Origin: Kalaharituber pfeilii
Lineage: Eukaryota; Ascomycota; Pezizomycetes; Pezizales; Pezizaceae
DNA: 64,000 nucleotides
Reading direction: 5' to 3'
Assembly: GCA_015179045.1 (NCBI GenBank)
Contig: WHUZ01000013.1
Span: 1,054,001-1,118,000, forward strand
The notes beneath the pieces are model-generated. The model was not told where the DNA came from and ran no database searches. It was given only the letters and a program-made list of their open reading frames with translations. Within the stretch, counting starts at the first letter, position 1. Each line of letters opens with the position of its first letter. The translations under genes and the position numbers were made by a program. Below, one piece after another: positions 21,305-33,778 of the stretch.

Positions 21305-23520
21305 AGTGCTTTGTAACTCGCTAGATAAACCAGTGACGTAGGGACCAGTGGTGCGATTTGAATTTATCGTCCGTATGTTATCTGCTGTTATACTGATCGC
21401 AGTGAAAGCTGACGAACTTGAAGATGGAGATGCGCAGGGAAGATGTGACGATTTTGTGGGGAATCTGAAGCACTTGTTGACGATGGGGGAGAACCTCTAG
21501 ACCTTTATGGTGTATTCAGCCTGCTGCCCAGCAGGGTGTGGAAGTGTTGCTACTTGACGTCAAGCCGTCGAGCCCTTTAGTGCGATGAGCTCAGATAGAG
21601 ATCGGGTGTCAAAATGGGGGGTTTCAGGCACCAAAAAGTCAAGACCTGAGCACAAGGTGTCCAGGAGTTCGAAGTCATCAGGCAATGCGCCACACTTCAG
21701 GATTTATTGCTCTATGCGGGGGGGAGGGAGGGGGAGGGGAGCATGTATACACCAGGGCAGTTGCAGTGCTCTTTTTGATGTGTAAGTAATATCTGTTGGG
21801 GGGGGGGGTTCGCTTGCGATTAAACATTTGAGATTGGTCACGGCAGGCGCACTCTGCAACGGAACAACCCCACTTGATCCGGTGGCCGAATTTGGGCATC
21901 CTGGGGGGTGGGCAAGAATCTCATCGGATGCTAGAATACATCATAGGGTTCAGATGGGAGGAATGCCATCATATGCAGGTGGCGGGGGGGCTCATGGAAG
22001 TCACAAGTGGATGATGCATAAAGTAGAGCACTCGAGCACTTGAGGCGCGCCTCACATGTCTAAGATGGCGCACGTCACGTGGAGGTACAATTCTCCGTAC
22101 GAGGAATGAGGACTGAGCCGGCCGCTGCTGCGTCGTCCGGGCCGCTTCTTGCTGGGAGCCGCGCGCGCCGCACGTGCGACGATACAGTACATGTCGCACT
22201 GCTTCGCACTGCCAGGCCTCCGCCCGCTTTTTTTTTTTCCAGTGAGCCGCTCATTCGCGGCCCGCTGTTGCTCACATCTGAGTCGACAGACGTGCGTCGG
22301 CAGTGCCCACGATGACTTGTCCAGAGCGCCGCGTCCCTTGCCTGTATGATAGATATATGCTTCTGCATGCACCGTCACCATATCAGAGCTGCCTTGTCTG
22401 AGGGCGGAGACGAGAGATGTCTGGCCTGGCATCGGCGTCAAGCCGCGTGCGTTGCAGTTTGCTACACCAGCTTGAAGCTTAAAGAAGGCGGGCGCACCTC
22501 AGCCCACCGCCCACCGCCCACCAGCAGCGCACTCGCACAGCGGCATCGAGCGATGAAGTAAGCAATCGCGAACCAGCCCGGGCTGTGAGTGCTGTGAGTG
22601 CCATAAGAGCTGTAAGAGCTGTAAGAGCTGTAAGAGCTGTAAGAGCTGTAAGAGCTGTAAGAGCTGTAAGAGCTGTAAGAGCTGTAAGAGCTGTAAGAGC
22701 TGTAAGAGCTGTAAGAGCTGTAAGAGCTGTAAGAGCTGTAAGAACTGCACCCGCAGCCTTCGCTCGCCTCCGTCACAGCTCCCCCAACCGCCAGCTGGAT
22801 GTTGAGCATGACAGAATAGCACATAGTATTATATTAGCTTCGAGGCGGCTCCAGCAATACTATCATCATATCATCGTCGTCATCTTCGCAATCACAAGCT
22901 CCGCTCCGCATTACTTCCCCCCCCCCCCCCCAATACCACAGTGCTCGACAAACGCCGTGAAGGTGTGAGGAAACCCGTTAGTGTGCCCTGCTGAGTCTGC
23001 AGCGTTCGCTTCCTGCAGTATTGTCCTCTCCGCCACGATACGATAACCCATCGCCTCCTCGCCTTGCCCTTTTCTGTGTTCCAGCCACCATCCAGCTCCC
23101 CAGCAATCTTGTCTTGACTCTGGCCATCTCCACCATTTCCCCCTAGACCCTTTTTTCGACGATACCTCGCTCCCTTTCTTAACTCCCCCAGCAAGCTCGC
23201 AAGTCACCGGGAACGAGCACAAGGACAAGTGAGGGTCAAAGGTGCTCTACAATCATAAAGCAACCAACACCCCCCACCACCACTTGCTCAGACACCCCTC
23301 CCTCCAATCTTCTCACGCGGTCTTGGGTTTCAACCCCCCTCCCACACACACACCCAGGTTCCAGATTGACGAGGGAAAAAAAAGTAAAAATACGACTGGA
23401 CAGAAAAAAAGACTTTGGTAGAGTACCTTCAAATAGACACCGCATCCTCCGGACTTACACACACTCGCTTGGAGTCCGCCAAATACACAGTTTCCCAGCT
23501 TTTACGCCGCTTCGGCCGAG
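21305..23520. other. Divergent intergenic region between the Rab and CTL genes
   Basis: About 2.2 kb between two genes that face away from each other, so it should hold both promoters. It is partly GC-rich (22080-22560) and contains a 9 bp minisatellite at 22582-22743 and long C and G runs near 21725, 21798 and 22917. Reading frames here are created by the repeats and are not called as genes. Confidence 0.5.
22582..22743 (+). repeat. 9 bp minisatellite (GCTGTAAGA)n
   Basis: About 15 perfect GCTGTAAGA units at 22609-22743, preceded by three diverged units (two GCTGTGAGT and one GCCATAAGA). Because the unit is 9 bp, all frames stay open, giving RAV, SSY and LLQ repeats; there is no sign that any is translated. 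Each unit contains GTAAGA, a good 5' splice-site core on the plus strand. It is about 780 bp upstream of the CTL gene start. Confidence 0.9.
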
Positions 23521-25737
23521 ATGTTTTCTGAATGTATGCCTCCCAATGTATTTTTCGTCTTCTGTTGAGATAAGATCTCAGAAGGTAAAGAAGGAGCTAT
23601 CCTGCACAGATACTGATGCTTTTTGGTCATCTTCATAGATGCATCTCGATTCTTAGCACAGTCACAATCGCGAATGACCGCTATTCGCGAGAGTAGGCAA
23701 GTGCGAGAAGCTCCGCTGTTCTTCTCAGTCGCAGACAATCTTCCCGACGATCACGAGCATGACGAAGAGGTACAGGACTTGTACGCACTTAAAAGCAGCA
23801 GACGCCATTTCGGGGCGTATGTGAATTCAAATGCAGGCGAAGAAGAAGACGAAGATGGTCTTGGAGAGTCAAGCGATAGCATACCCGATCCCCGGAGAAA
23901 CCGAGGCAGGCATTCACCACTAGCAGGGGGAACTAGTTGGAGGAGAGATTCAGTTGGGTCCTCGTCAAGAAGGTCATCATCTGCTGAAACGCGGCCCCAT
24001 ATAGACAAAGGAAAGGATAAAATGGAGGACATAAGGCTGGATGATAGTATACGGCTAGAGATGAATCCGGATGGGATAGATCACTCTGATATGCTAAGTC
24101 CGGAGATACCCAAGGCCGGACCTTCCCGGTCGCAGCCCCAAGATGGCATTGCTATTGAAATGCCGCGACAAGATTCCGACTCTTCTTCACATTACTTTGA
24201 CAAGCGGTCTCCTCGCCCTTCGCCTCCGACACGTATCAAGGCCTCAGGCTTCATGCCTAAGCAAACGCCGGCAGATGAAGTTAATCATTCATTATCGCAG
24301 TCAGTTCCCGCACCTGTAGCGCATCCAATCCCGGACCCGCCTGTGCATGATCGGTACTGGAAGAGTTTGTACTTGGTATCAATGGCAGGAATGTTTGCGA
24401 CCGGGTTCTTGTCATGGATACAAACAGATGAGCACCAACTCTCGAAACTGATAGACACAGTTCATACTGCGATTCACTCTCACATCCATCTTCTTGCCGT
24501 GGACAGTGTGATAGCGGTCGCAGTCTCACTAGCGTGGATGTATCTTCTCCGGCGGTTTGTAAAGCTGCTTATATATTCTTTATTGGTGTCTGTTCCTATA
24601 ATATTGACCGCAATGAGCATATGGCCGTTAGTGCAATCGTATAAAGGGAAGTGGGGAGGTAACTCTAGCCAGGATAAGGCTATGCGGTGGGCGAGCATTG
24701 TCCCAGCATTCATGTCGGTGATGTGGATTTGGATGGCATATAGAGGACGAAATGCGATGGGACGAGCCATGGCGATTATACAATTGTCGTGCAAGATATT
24801 AGGCGAGAATCCAGCCCTGATAATGCTAAGCTTTGGGACACTCCTGGGGACAATTGTGTTCACTTGGATGTGGGTCGGAATGTTCCAGAGTGTATTCCTA
24901 TATGGCCGTGTGGGAACTGTGAGAGGTATGTCGTCTGGTCTGGAAATCCTTGGTGAACATACAACTTATGTTAGTTCTGTAGGTGTACCCGTCTTCTATC
25001 TGGACTGGTCTACTTGGGCCCTTGGTGTATATTTTATTATCATGTACCTTTGGACTCTCGGAGTACTCTCTGGCTTCCAGCGGGCGGCCTCTGCAGCTAC
25101 AGTTTCACAGTGGTACTTCTACCGGCACGCCATCCCTGCAGTCAGCTCCGAGGACGTAATGGACGCCGCGGTTCATCACTCTACTACCATCCTCTTTGGC
25201 ACTATCTGCTTCTCGTCATTCGCTGCTTTAATGATCCGTCTCCCAATCCTCGTCCTTCCCAGGGGAATTGCCGGCTTCGTCCACATGTTCTGCTTCCACT
25301 TCATCGCCTCCCCTATCGCTACATTGACTCACCCACTTACCCTCACATACGCCGCAGTCCACTCCCAACCCCTCATCTACTCCTCTCGCGCGATCTCCAG
25401 CATGCGCTTTATTGACACCTCCGGTTTTGGTGGGTCCACACATCACCCCCGCGCAGCATATCGTCTCGCAAAGATGCTTCTCTCCGGCACCCGCGCAGTT
25501 ATGGCACTGAGTTTGGGCGTTGCCGCGTGGATTAATACAACAAGGGGGGGGGGCTCGGTCGGGGCGAGTCTATATGGGTATATAGTGGGGATGATTGCGG
25601 GGGCTATCGGGTGGGCAGTGTTGGGGACCACCGAGGGGTGTTTGGGGAATGTGGTAGATGCGTGTTTAGTTTGTGTGGGGAGTGAGCCAGGAGAGGGGAG
25701 TCACTGTAGGGAGGCACAGATGGTGTTTGGTGGTTAG
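23521..25737 (+). CDS. Choline-transporter-like (CTL/Pns1 family) membrane protein
   Basis: A multi-pass membrane protein of the CTL/SLC44 family. Exon 1 is only 13 nt (23521-23533, MFSE plus one base), then an intron to 23638 and one long exon 23639-25737. Joined, the N-terminus reads MFSEYASRFLAQSQSRM, a typical fungal start for this family, which is why I prefer it to in-frame starts within the second exon. Length is 703 residues. Residues 1 to about 235 are polar, acidic and Ser-rich. After DRYWKSLYLVSMAGMF come about ten hydrophobic segments, with family blocks such as MWIWMAYRGRNAMGRA, FTWMWVGMFQSVFLYG, SGFQRAASAATVSQWYF and LTHPLTLTYAAVHSQP. Choline transport is proven only for some members of this family, so the substrate here is unknown. 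A G run of seven near 25546 is in frame. Confidence 0.9.
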
Positions 25738-26984
25738 AATGGTGGGATAGTAGTAATATAGAAGGGAGAGTTACACAGGTCTATTTTATGTATACGCGTT
25801 GTTCGTACTGTCACTCATGTTTTGTGTCTGTTTTATTTGTCTGTTACTTTTTTTTTTGTTGTTCTGTTGTATTCCGAATGTCGGTAGTTGGGCCTTTTCT
25901 CTTGTGTTTAACATTGGGGGATTTTGCATAATTTCTGTATTTCTCTCAGTTCTTTATGAAATGTGTGTATGTGTGGTTAATTCTATACGGTTAACTACTA
26001 CTTCTACGTTATTCATGTTTTTCCATGAAATCAGAACGGGGATTGCAAATATTGTTGCATTACTTTGGTTATGAGACTAGTTGCGTACTGGGATAAGTGG
26101 GAGCTGACAAAATTTCTAACTTCTCCGTGCTTTCTAGGGGGGGTGTTAGGGAGTGTTTATAGGAATATACGAATCAACGTTATTCAAGTACATTTTAACT
26201 TTCATAGCTTGAAAGAGGCTTTTGAGCTCTCTCTTTGACGCTGAGATTGCTGGGTAAAGTATTAGCTGCTTTTTTTTTTTTGTATGTGATGGCCTTTGTG
26301 GGGAAGCCGTGACAGTTTTTATGGCAGAGAGAGGACTGCCCGTGGTTCGTGGTTTTTCTGGTGCACATTATGGGTTACCCTTGGGTGGCTTGGTTTTTTT
26401 TTTTCTTTTTTTTTTTTTCTCTTTTTTTTTTTCTTTTCCAAATATGGGGAATTGAAGTGAATCTGAGGGTAAGTTGGTTTTTGGGTGGAAGGTGGAAGTA
26501 AATACTAAGCGGTGTTGCAGCAAACATGCATGAGATGTGGGACAGCAAAAAGGCGGCGGATAGTTGAATGGGCTGGGTCCAAAGAAGGGGAGTTGTGTAT
26601 ATACGGATATTTCGATAACCATTTTGAGAAAATCTCGAAATGAATACAAGTGTAGATACATTAGGGTTGAAGATGGTCTCGTAAAGAAAAGTTGAAGATA
26701 TACAGAGTATGTTGGGGATAAATCCAACCCTTTGATGGAGGTCACATGACCAATCTACAAACTTCCTCTCAGAACGGTACGAGTATTGCTTGGACAGATT
26801 GTACCTTCAGTACCTTCTTTCATTCAGGAACAGATTAGAGACCATTCATGCCCCATCCAGCATATTCAGTTGTATTCATTCATTACCTTTCATGGCTCAG
26901 GCATTGCCGATAGTAAACCCTTCTACACCCTCATAATTCCTACATCTATACACTATTTCTTTCTACCACTCTATGTTCTCCTCT
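25738..26984. other. Convergent intergenic region between CTL and RPN8
   Basis: About 1.25 kb, T-rich, with several T runs (25850, 26270, 26395-26440). It should contain the 3' UTRs of the two convergent genes. A pyrimidine-rich stretch at 26980-27130 is coding for the Lys/Glu-rich tail of Rpn8 on the other strand. Confidence 0.5.
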
Positions 26985-28253
26985 CTACTTCTCCTTTCCT
27001 TTCCCCTTATCCCCCTTTTCCTTTTCCTTTTCCTCCCCTCCCTCCGTCGACCCCTTCTCCGCTGCCGTTCCTTCTTTCTTCTCCTTTTCCTCTTTCTCCT
27101 TCTTCTCCCTCTCCCTTTCCCTCTCGTTCTCCTTCTCCTGCTCCTCCACCTGACTCTGCCTATTGGCAATCTTATTCTCAATCAAGTCGTGGAACGCGAC
27201 GATAGCCCTAATCAAAGACGCAACATAAATCGCCATAAGTTGATCATTCGTCTTTATACTCATTGCTCTCGCCAACTCATTTTCCGCCGCGGTAGCGTCC
27301 TCTGCGTCGAGAACCGAATTTCCAGGTGTGGAAAGGTTAGGAAGGAGGTTGAAGACGTCCTGGAGATTGCCAAGAATGGCGTGGTTAGTGGGCAATTCGC
27401 CATTGATGACTTTTTGGAGGTACTGGCCGATGTCGCGCAGACGGTGGTGAAGGCCTTGGAGAGATTGCTGTTGGCGATTTATTCGGGTGGAAAGGGAGCC
27501 GACAGCGACGTCGCGGATGTCGCGAAGGAGGTGCTCGACGCCGATTTCTTCGGCTTCTTCGGCTTCAATGATTGAGGGGGTGTGGACGAAGGTTTTGGTG
27601 GTGGTGGTGCCATCCTGGGAGTGTCAGCAGTAGGAATGAAAATCAGTGCGGAAAAGCCCTGTATGGACAAGGCAAATTCGGAAACGGGGATGTACATCTT
27701 TGATTTCCTCCACGGCAAAATAAGCATCAGTAGGTACTCCAACTTCTTTAGGCTGTACGTCGATGATAACGAGGACAGGGTTTGGTGTGTATCGCTTAAA
27801 GAGCTCGTTGATCTCGAGATCGGAGGCCCGCAGTTTGGGGCCAGAGTGGTACCATCCAATGAGTTTTTCTCGGGCATTGACTTGCTTGAACATGTCGTTC
27901 ATGGATTCGACGTAGTTGTGGTCGAGGAACCATACTGAGGGGTCTTTGTCGTCTTCTTCGAAGGGAACTGGAGAGCAAAAGGGAGAATGAAGTCAGTATG
28001 CATTTTTCCGCATGTATTGCGATACTGCAGTATGCTTGGAGGCTGAATGACGGTAGGCAGGGTGGAGAGTAGTACCAGCAAAGCTATTTGTAACTCGCAC
28101 ATGGGTCGGAGTGACCTGGCCAAGTAACACTCCGACGACCCGTTTCCTTGTACCCTTTGCTGACCGGCCGTAATGGTCACACGCGGAGAGGAGGATGAGA
28201 GGGGCTATTGAGACAGTTGTGGTGGCCTCGGCCACACCTAGTTTGGTGGGCAT
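26985..28253 (-). CDS. RPN8: 26S proteasome regulatory subunit Rpn8 (PSMD7), MPN domain
   Basis: Rpn8 is the catalytically inactive MPN partner of the deubiquitinase Rpn11 in the proteasome lid. Minus-strand exons are 28253-28076, 27967-27696 and 27614-26985, giving 359 residues. The MPN domain starts with [17 protein letters not shown] and continues with [48 protein letters not shown] and [20 protein letters not shown]. The JAMM metal motif is not present in canonical form, as expected for Rpn8. Next come [20 protein letters not shown] and [11 protein letters not shown], then coiled-coil helices to about residue 300. The tail of about 50 residues is almost all K, E and G and is longer than in yeast. 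It converges on the CTL gene. Identification is firm. Confidence 0.95.
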
Positions 28254-28544
28254 TGCGGGTTGGAGAGGGGGGGGGTGTGGGAAGGGTGGGGGGGATATCG
28301 AACGTCAGATGCGGTGCTGGTGTGGCGGGCAGTGTGTAGCGCGGGTACCTTCTCGCTCTGTCTATGTCGAGCTATGGGCGTTGAGTGTGATTGTGCGTCG
28401 TGAGAGCTGTAGATGCTGGGTTGGGGCTCTCTTTGGCGTGGTGGGGGCTGGGATGCTTTCCTCGTATGCGGAGCCCTTGCTAAGCTGGCTGCATAATCCG
28501 CTGCATACATATGTAATCAAGCATCTGCATACTAGCACTATGTA
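28254..28544 (-). promoter_or_regulatory. RPN8 upstream region
   Basis: About 290 bp of G-rich DNA (plus strand) between the RPN8 start codon and the first transposon. I looked for the proteasome-associated control element (GGTGGCAAA) that marks many fungal proteasome genes and saw no clear copy; GGTGGC occurs at about 28219-28224 inside the coding exon only. A promoter role is inferred from position. Confidence 0.35.
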
Positions 28545-28624
28545 CTAGCTAGTAAAATATGTATTTGTACATAGCGCATAATGTGCATTAGTACCCCTGT
28601 CCGAATACATATTTTACTGGCTAG
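28545..28624. mobile_element. 80 bp TA-flanked inverted-repeat element (MITE-like)
   Basis: CTAGCTAGTAAAATATGTAT at the left end is the reverse complement of the right end (GTCCGAATACATATTTTACT then GGCTAG), with one or two mismatches. Both ends abut a TA dinucleotide, the target duplication of Tc1/mariner elements. The spacer is about 30 bp, so the element is nearly all terminal repeat. A matching single end lies at 1517. Confidence 0.7.
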
Positions 28625-28629
28625 TACTA

Positions 28630-29834
28630 GACAGAAAAATAAGTATTTGGGCAGGGGAAATGTATGCGCTATGCAGTTTTCGGCATAAACTAGCATATTT
28701 TGGCAAGCTAAGCTGTTGATAGCCATAAGACTACTGTAGTCCAAATGTCGTGATAGGTGTTCAAAGTTCATTATGTAAGAAAGTATTTGGACAGCTGACA
28801 TAATGATTTTCGACCCTACAGCTAATACTAGTAGCCCCCTACAGATTCTCCTAATTATATATACAACGTTGGCAGGCACAAAAGGTAAATAAAGACTCAA
28901 TGATTTACTAGTAAGAAAGTTAATAATATTCTGTCTGATAGGTCCAGAAATAACCCCTAGAACAAGAGCAGCCATTATGATACTAAGGTATTCACATATA
29001 CCAAACAGCTTAAGCAAGCCCATTTCAATAAGAGCGATAGCTAAAACAATAAATATACCAAAATCAGCATGTGCATACGTTGAGAGTGCTGTATAAAGAG
29101 CTTCATATATGTATGCCAATTCAGCTACTAATTCTGATGTTGGGATAATTGTAGGTGAGAGTCCTGAAGGTAGGTCTCTACTGTTCTATTTCGATAGTCT
29201 GAGAACTATTCAATAGGCTATTCCAGAGGCTGTTCCGGAGGATATTGCAGAGGCCGTTTTGAGGACTGTTTTCGAGAGTTGTTTTCTGAAGGCTTTTCCG
29301 TGGCCCATTTTGGTGGCTGTTTTGGAAGCTTTTTCTCGTGTGCCGTTCCGAAGGGTGGAAATGATTATGCACTATAATACCATGATGTATATAGATTAAT
29401 ACAACTAAATTCATACCCGAATATAATTATAACTAGTCAGAACAGTGCTCAAAACAGTCCTCTGGCGCAGCTCATAGAACAGCCTCCGGCATAGCCCATA
29501 GAACAGCCTCCGGCAAAGCCCATATTAGTAGAATAGTCTCCTCAAAACGGCCTCCACGACAGCTTCAAAAACATCGCCCTCAAAAATAGTCGTCAGAATG
29601 GTCTCCGAAACAGCCCTTTGGAATGGGTCCTTGAAGTACTACAATTATGCTTCTGAGATCCAAAATCATTATGTCAGCTGTCCAAATACTTTCTTATATA
29701 ATAAACTTTGGACACATTTGGACTAGTCTCATGGCCATCAACAGCCAAGCATACCAAATATGCTAGTTTATGCCGAAAAATGCTTGGCGCATAATTATGC
29801 ATATATCCCCTGTCCAAATACTTATTTTTCTGTC
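28630..29834. mobile_element. 1.2 kb Tc1/mariner-like element with long terminal repeats, non-autonomous
   Basis: The ends are GACAGAAAAATAAGTATTTG and its reverse complement at 29807-29834, directly flanked by TA on both sides. Similarity between the arms continues inward to about 28815 and 29650, so the terminal repeats are about 180 bp with small gaps. Just inside lie two opposed tracts (29200-29340 and 29445-29640) made of degenerate roughly 15 bp words such as GGCTGTTCCGGAG and its complement. No DDE transposase is seen. A minus-strand frame of 193 codons (29119-28538) starts in the element and runs through its left terminal repeat into the neighbouring 80 bp element. Its first 110 residues are strongly hydrophobic (for example GIFIVLAIALIEMGLLKLFG); I do not recognise it and translation is doubtful. 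Confidence 0.7.
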
Positions 29835-31017
29835 TATGATAGTACGAGTACATACTGCATGTAACTGAGGCTGCATTTATCTTGGCTTACGCATGTGGCT
29901 ATCAAGCCAGATGCTTTTGGCAACGTCGGACGTATCCAGATTAGGGCAGGGCCTCGGTATTTTTTTGTGCCACCGTTTCTTATTCCTCATTTTTTTTTTT
30001 TGTGCCCTTTTTTGCGTTGGCGCTGGGGGCCAATATGGCTTATCTGCTCGTGACGCTGGGTGCTGCAACAAACTTGATGCCCATTCCTCAAGATGCAGGC
30101 CGTGTTGGCAGGGCAAGCCGCCGGGCCTTGACGTGTAGCTGAACAAGATTCTCCGGAGGTGCGCACACAGGTGCCGCCTGGAGCTGGCCGGGGGGGGGGC
30201 GTGCTATGATGCAGTACCCGAAGGTCCTATGATGCCCTGCTTGCTGCTGGTGCTGCTGCTGGCGAGGCCCCGGGATGAGGCTGCACTGTAGAGGGCCTGG
30301 GCAGGGCCCAGGCTGTGCCGTAACGGGCGCACGCAGCAGCGCAGCCCATCGAGGGCAGCGCCCTTCCGGTCGCTGTCGCTCGAGCCGGGCTGCTCGTTAC
30401 GTGCGCCTCGGGCAACGCTTCGGATTAACGGCGACGGCGCTGCTGAACGCTCTGCCCACCCCCAGCGGCAGCATCGCCGCGCGCGAAAGAGGGAACGCTC
30501 CGCTGCGAGGCCAGCAGCCAGCCTGGTGCACGCCTCCGCCGGCACTGGCACTGGCACCCCCCCGGCCCCTCGGCCCAGCTGGATTTGTTCGCCCTCGTGC
30601 GTCGCTCATAAACCTCAACTCAACAACCTGGCCAGCGTCCACTCTCTTCCTCTCCCCTCCACCTCTCCACTCCTCTCCCCTTTACCTCTCCACTCCTCTC
30701 CCCTTTACCTCTCCACTCCTCTCCCCCGTCCTCAGTCTCCTCATCTGACTGCATCGGTCCTCGTGCCCAGTCCTCGTCCTCTCCTCTTCCATCGTTTTCT
30801 TTGCGTGTCTTCTTAGCATCATTGCCAGCAATTGTGCTGCCAGCCTTCTTTGATTCTTCATTACGGCCACGGTTTCTTGTACTGCAACGGAGTTCCCCTC
30901 ACTAGACTTTTCTCTATAGAAAGGAGGCGTCCTGCTTTGCTACACCAACTCCACATCCCCCCCCTGCTACCGTCCGATAACTGCCGGACTCCCCCGGAAA
31001 AGTAATATCCAGTCACA
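29835..31017 (+). promoter_or_regulatory. GC-rich region upstream of adenylate kinase
   Basis: About 1.2 kb; the part from 30160 to 30600 is very GC-rich and the following 250 bp are pyrimidine-rich (repeated CTCTCCACTCCTCTCCCCTT near 30660-30725). This pattern is common in promoters and 5' leaders of strongly expressed fungal genes. Frames in this part overlap each other on both strands and show no family resemblance, so no gene is called. Confidence 0.4.
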
Positions 31018-32164
<1,147 letters not shown>

Positions 32165-33778
32165 TGGCCCTATCTGCGCTTTTCATCTCCCACCCTCCAC
32201 GTGCCGCTTCGACTTCCATTCATCATTCATTCATCCATCCATCCAATCCTCTATAATGACAACTATGAGACGGCATGACCTACTAGCACAAGCTTGCGGG
32301 ACTAGCTGGAGATTGCTCCTTCCTTCCATCTATATAAAAAGGTTTATTTTTGTGTCATATAAGTTTTCTTTCTATGTGAGCTGGTGTAATGTGGATTATT
32401 ATATATTCAGGTTTTATAATGCATTGGGAGAGTGAGAGCGGGGAAAGTGTGGGCGGGGGGCTAGGGCACAAGGACGTGGGAAGAGGGCGGGGCACGTAGC
32501 CTAGCTCTTTCTACCTGTGGTTGGTGGGAAGACAGGAGAAAAAATGATCTTGTAAGCGTTCTTTCGTGTATATTAGATCACTTTTTTGTTCCGTTTTTGA
32601 GAGGTAGAATTTCAAAACAAAGAAAAAACATATCAAGGCGGCAAAAGCATAAGTACACGTGACTGTTAGGAGCACGATCACGTGAATTGTCTTACTTGAG
32701 AGAAGTTAGATGGCAGTTCTAAGATCGTAGGTAAAGAATCGTTTATCAGTTCGGTGGTGCGGTAAGCAAAAGACTCGGCTGCGGAGCATCCAGGGAAATA
32801 GAAACTTGATAAACACAAAACAGAAGTCGTATAATCATTCTTTATATTCACTTGTATAAAGCTATTTAGAGTACCATTTCCTTCTCCCATCTCGCCCGAA
32901 ATGTATCTTTACGCACAATTTCACAATCACAAATCACATTTTTCGTTCCTTTCAAAGCATCACATGTAAACAAATAAACAAACAAAATCGCAAGCAAATT
33001 TGCTCGAGAAAGAGGGGTGGGGAAAAAAAAACAAAAAGCCACGACGCCACCCAGAGCAGACAGATACTAGAGCCGAAAAAAAAAAAAAAAAAAAAAAAAA
33101 AAGGAAAAAGGAAAAGGAAAAGAAACGAAATTGAGAAAAGATGAACTTGCCACCCCATGCACAAAAACAAATGACAGAAAAACAAGAAGGGAAATATAAG
33201 GAAACGAAATGGGGAAGTTGTATAACAAAATTGAGTAGTTTGCAAGTATCGGCAAGAAAAAAAAAATGTGAGAGAAAGACCAAAGAAACTAGACGGTACA
33301 ATGTAAATGCGAATGATCCTGTTTTTTTTTTGGAAGATGTTAGGAAAGGGAGCTGAGGAAAAGCAAGACGACACAAAAGGCTATAGGAAAACGGTAAAAG
33401 CAAAAAAATAAAAAAAAATTCCTTCAAATGTATGTACTTGACCATTCAGCTAGAGGGTAACATCGATATCAATTGTTGTTTCTCATTCCTTTCCGAGCCA
33501 TCTCCCTATTATATTGCTCCCTTCCATGCAAGCCTTCAATTCCGGATAGATAAGAGCTTTAATCCAGTATGAGAAAACTGAACTGCCATCCCTCACCATA
33601 TAAAACGCCGTTAGTTTAGAAAAAGGACCCATACTTCTGGACAGAAGCATAATATTACTCCGAAGAAAATTGCAACTTCCGATTTATTCCCCTTAGCAAG
33701 AAGAATCCCCTAGTAATAATGTATGTGGCTGCCGTTATTTCATGGCAGTTGCTGTCCAAGAATAGATAGTGAAGGATG
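32165..33778. other. Convergent intergenic region between ADK1 and PCF11
   Basis: About 1.6 kb with no supported gene. It holds an A run of about 25 bases near 33077-33101 and (ATTC)/(ATCC) short tandems near 32220-32245. Frames on the minus strand at 32950-33445 are products of A/T-rich sequence and are not called. Confidence 0.5.

Noticed and set aside
22462..22968. Long open frames encoding SSY, LLQ and RAV repeats on both strands
   Set aside because: They are produced by the 9 bp minisatellite, which keeps all frames open; there are no flanking family motifs.
27000..27200. Lys/Arg-rich and Ser/Phe-rich frames on both strands
   Set aside because: They are alternate readings of the Lys/Glu-rich C-terminal tail of Rpn8.
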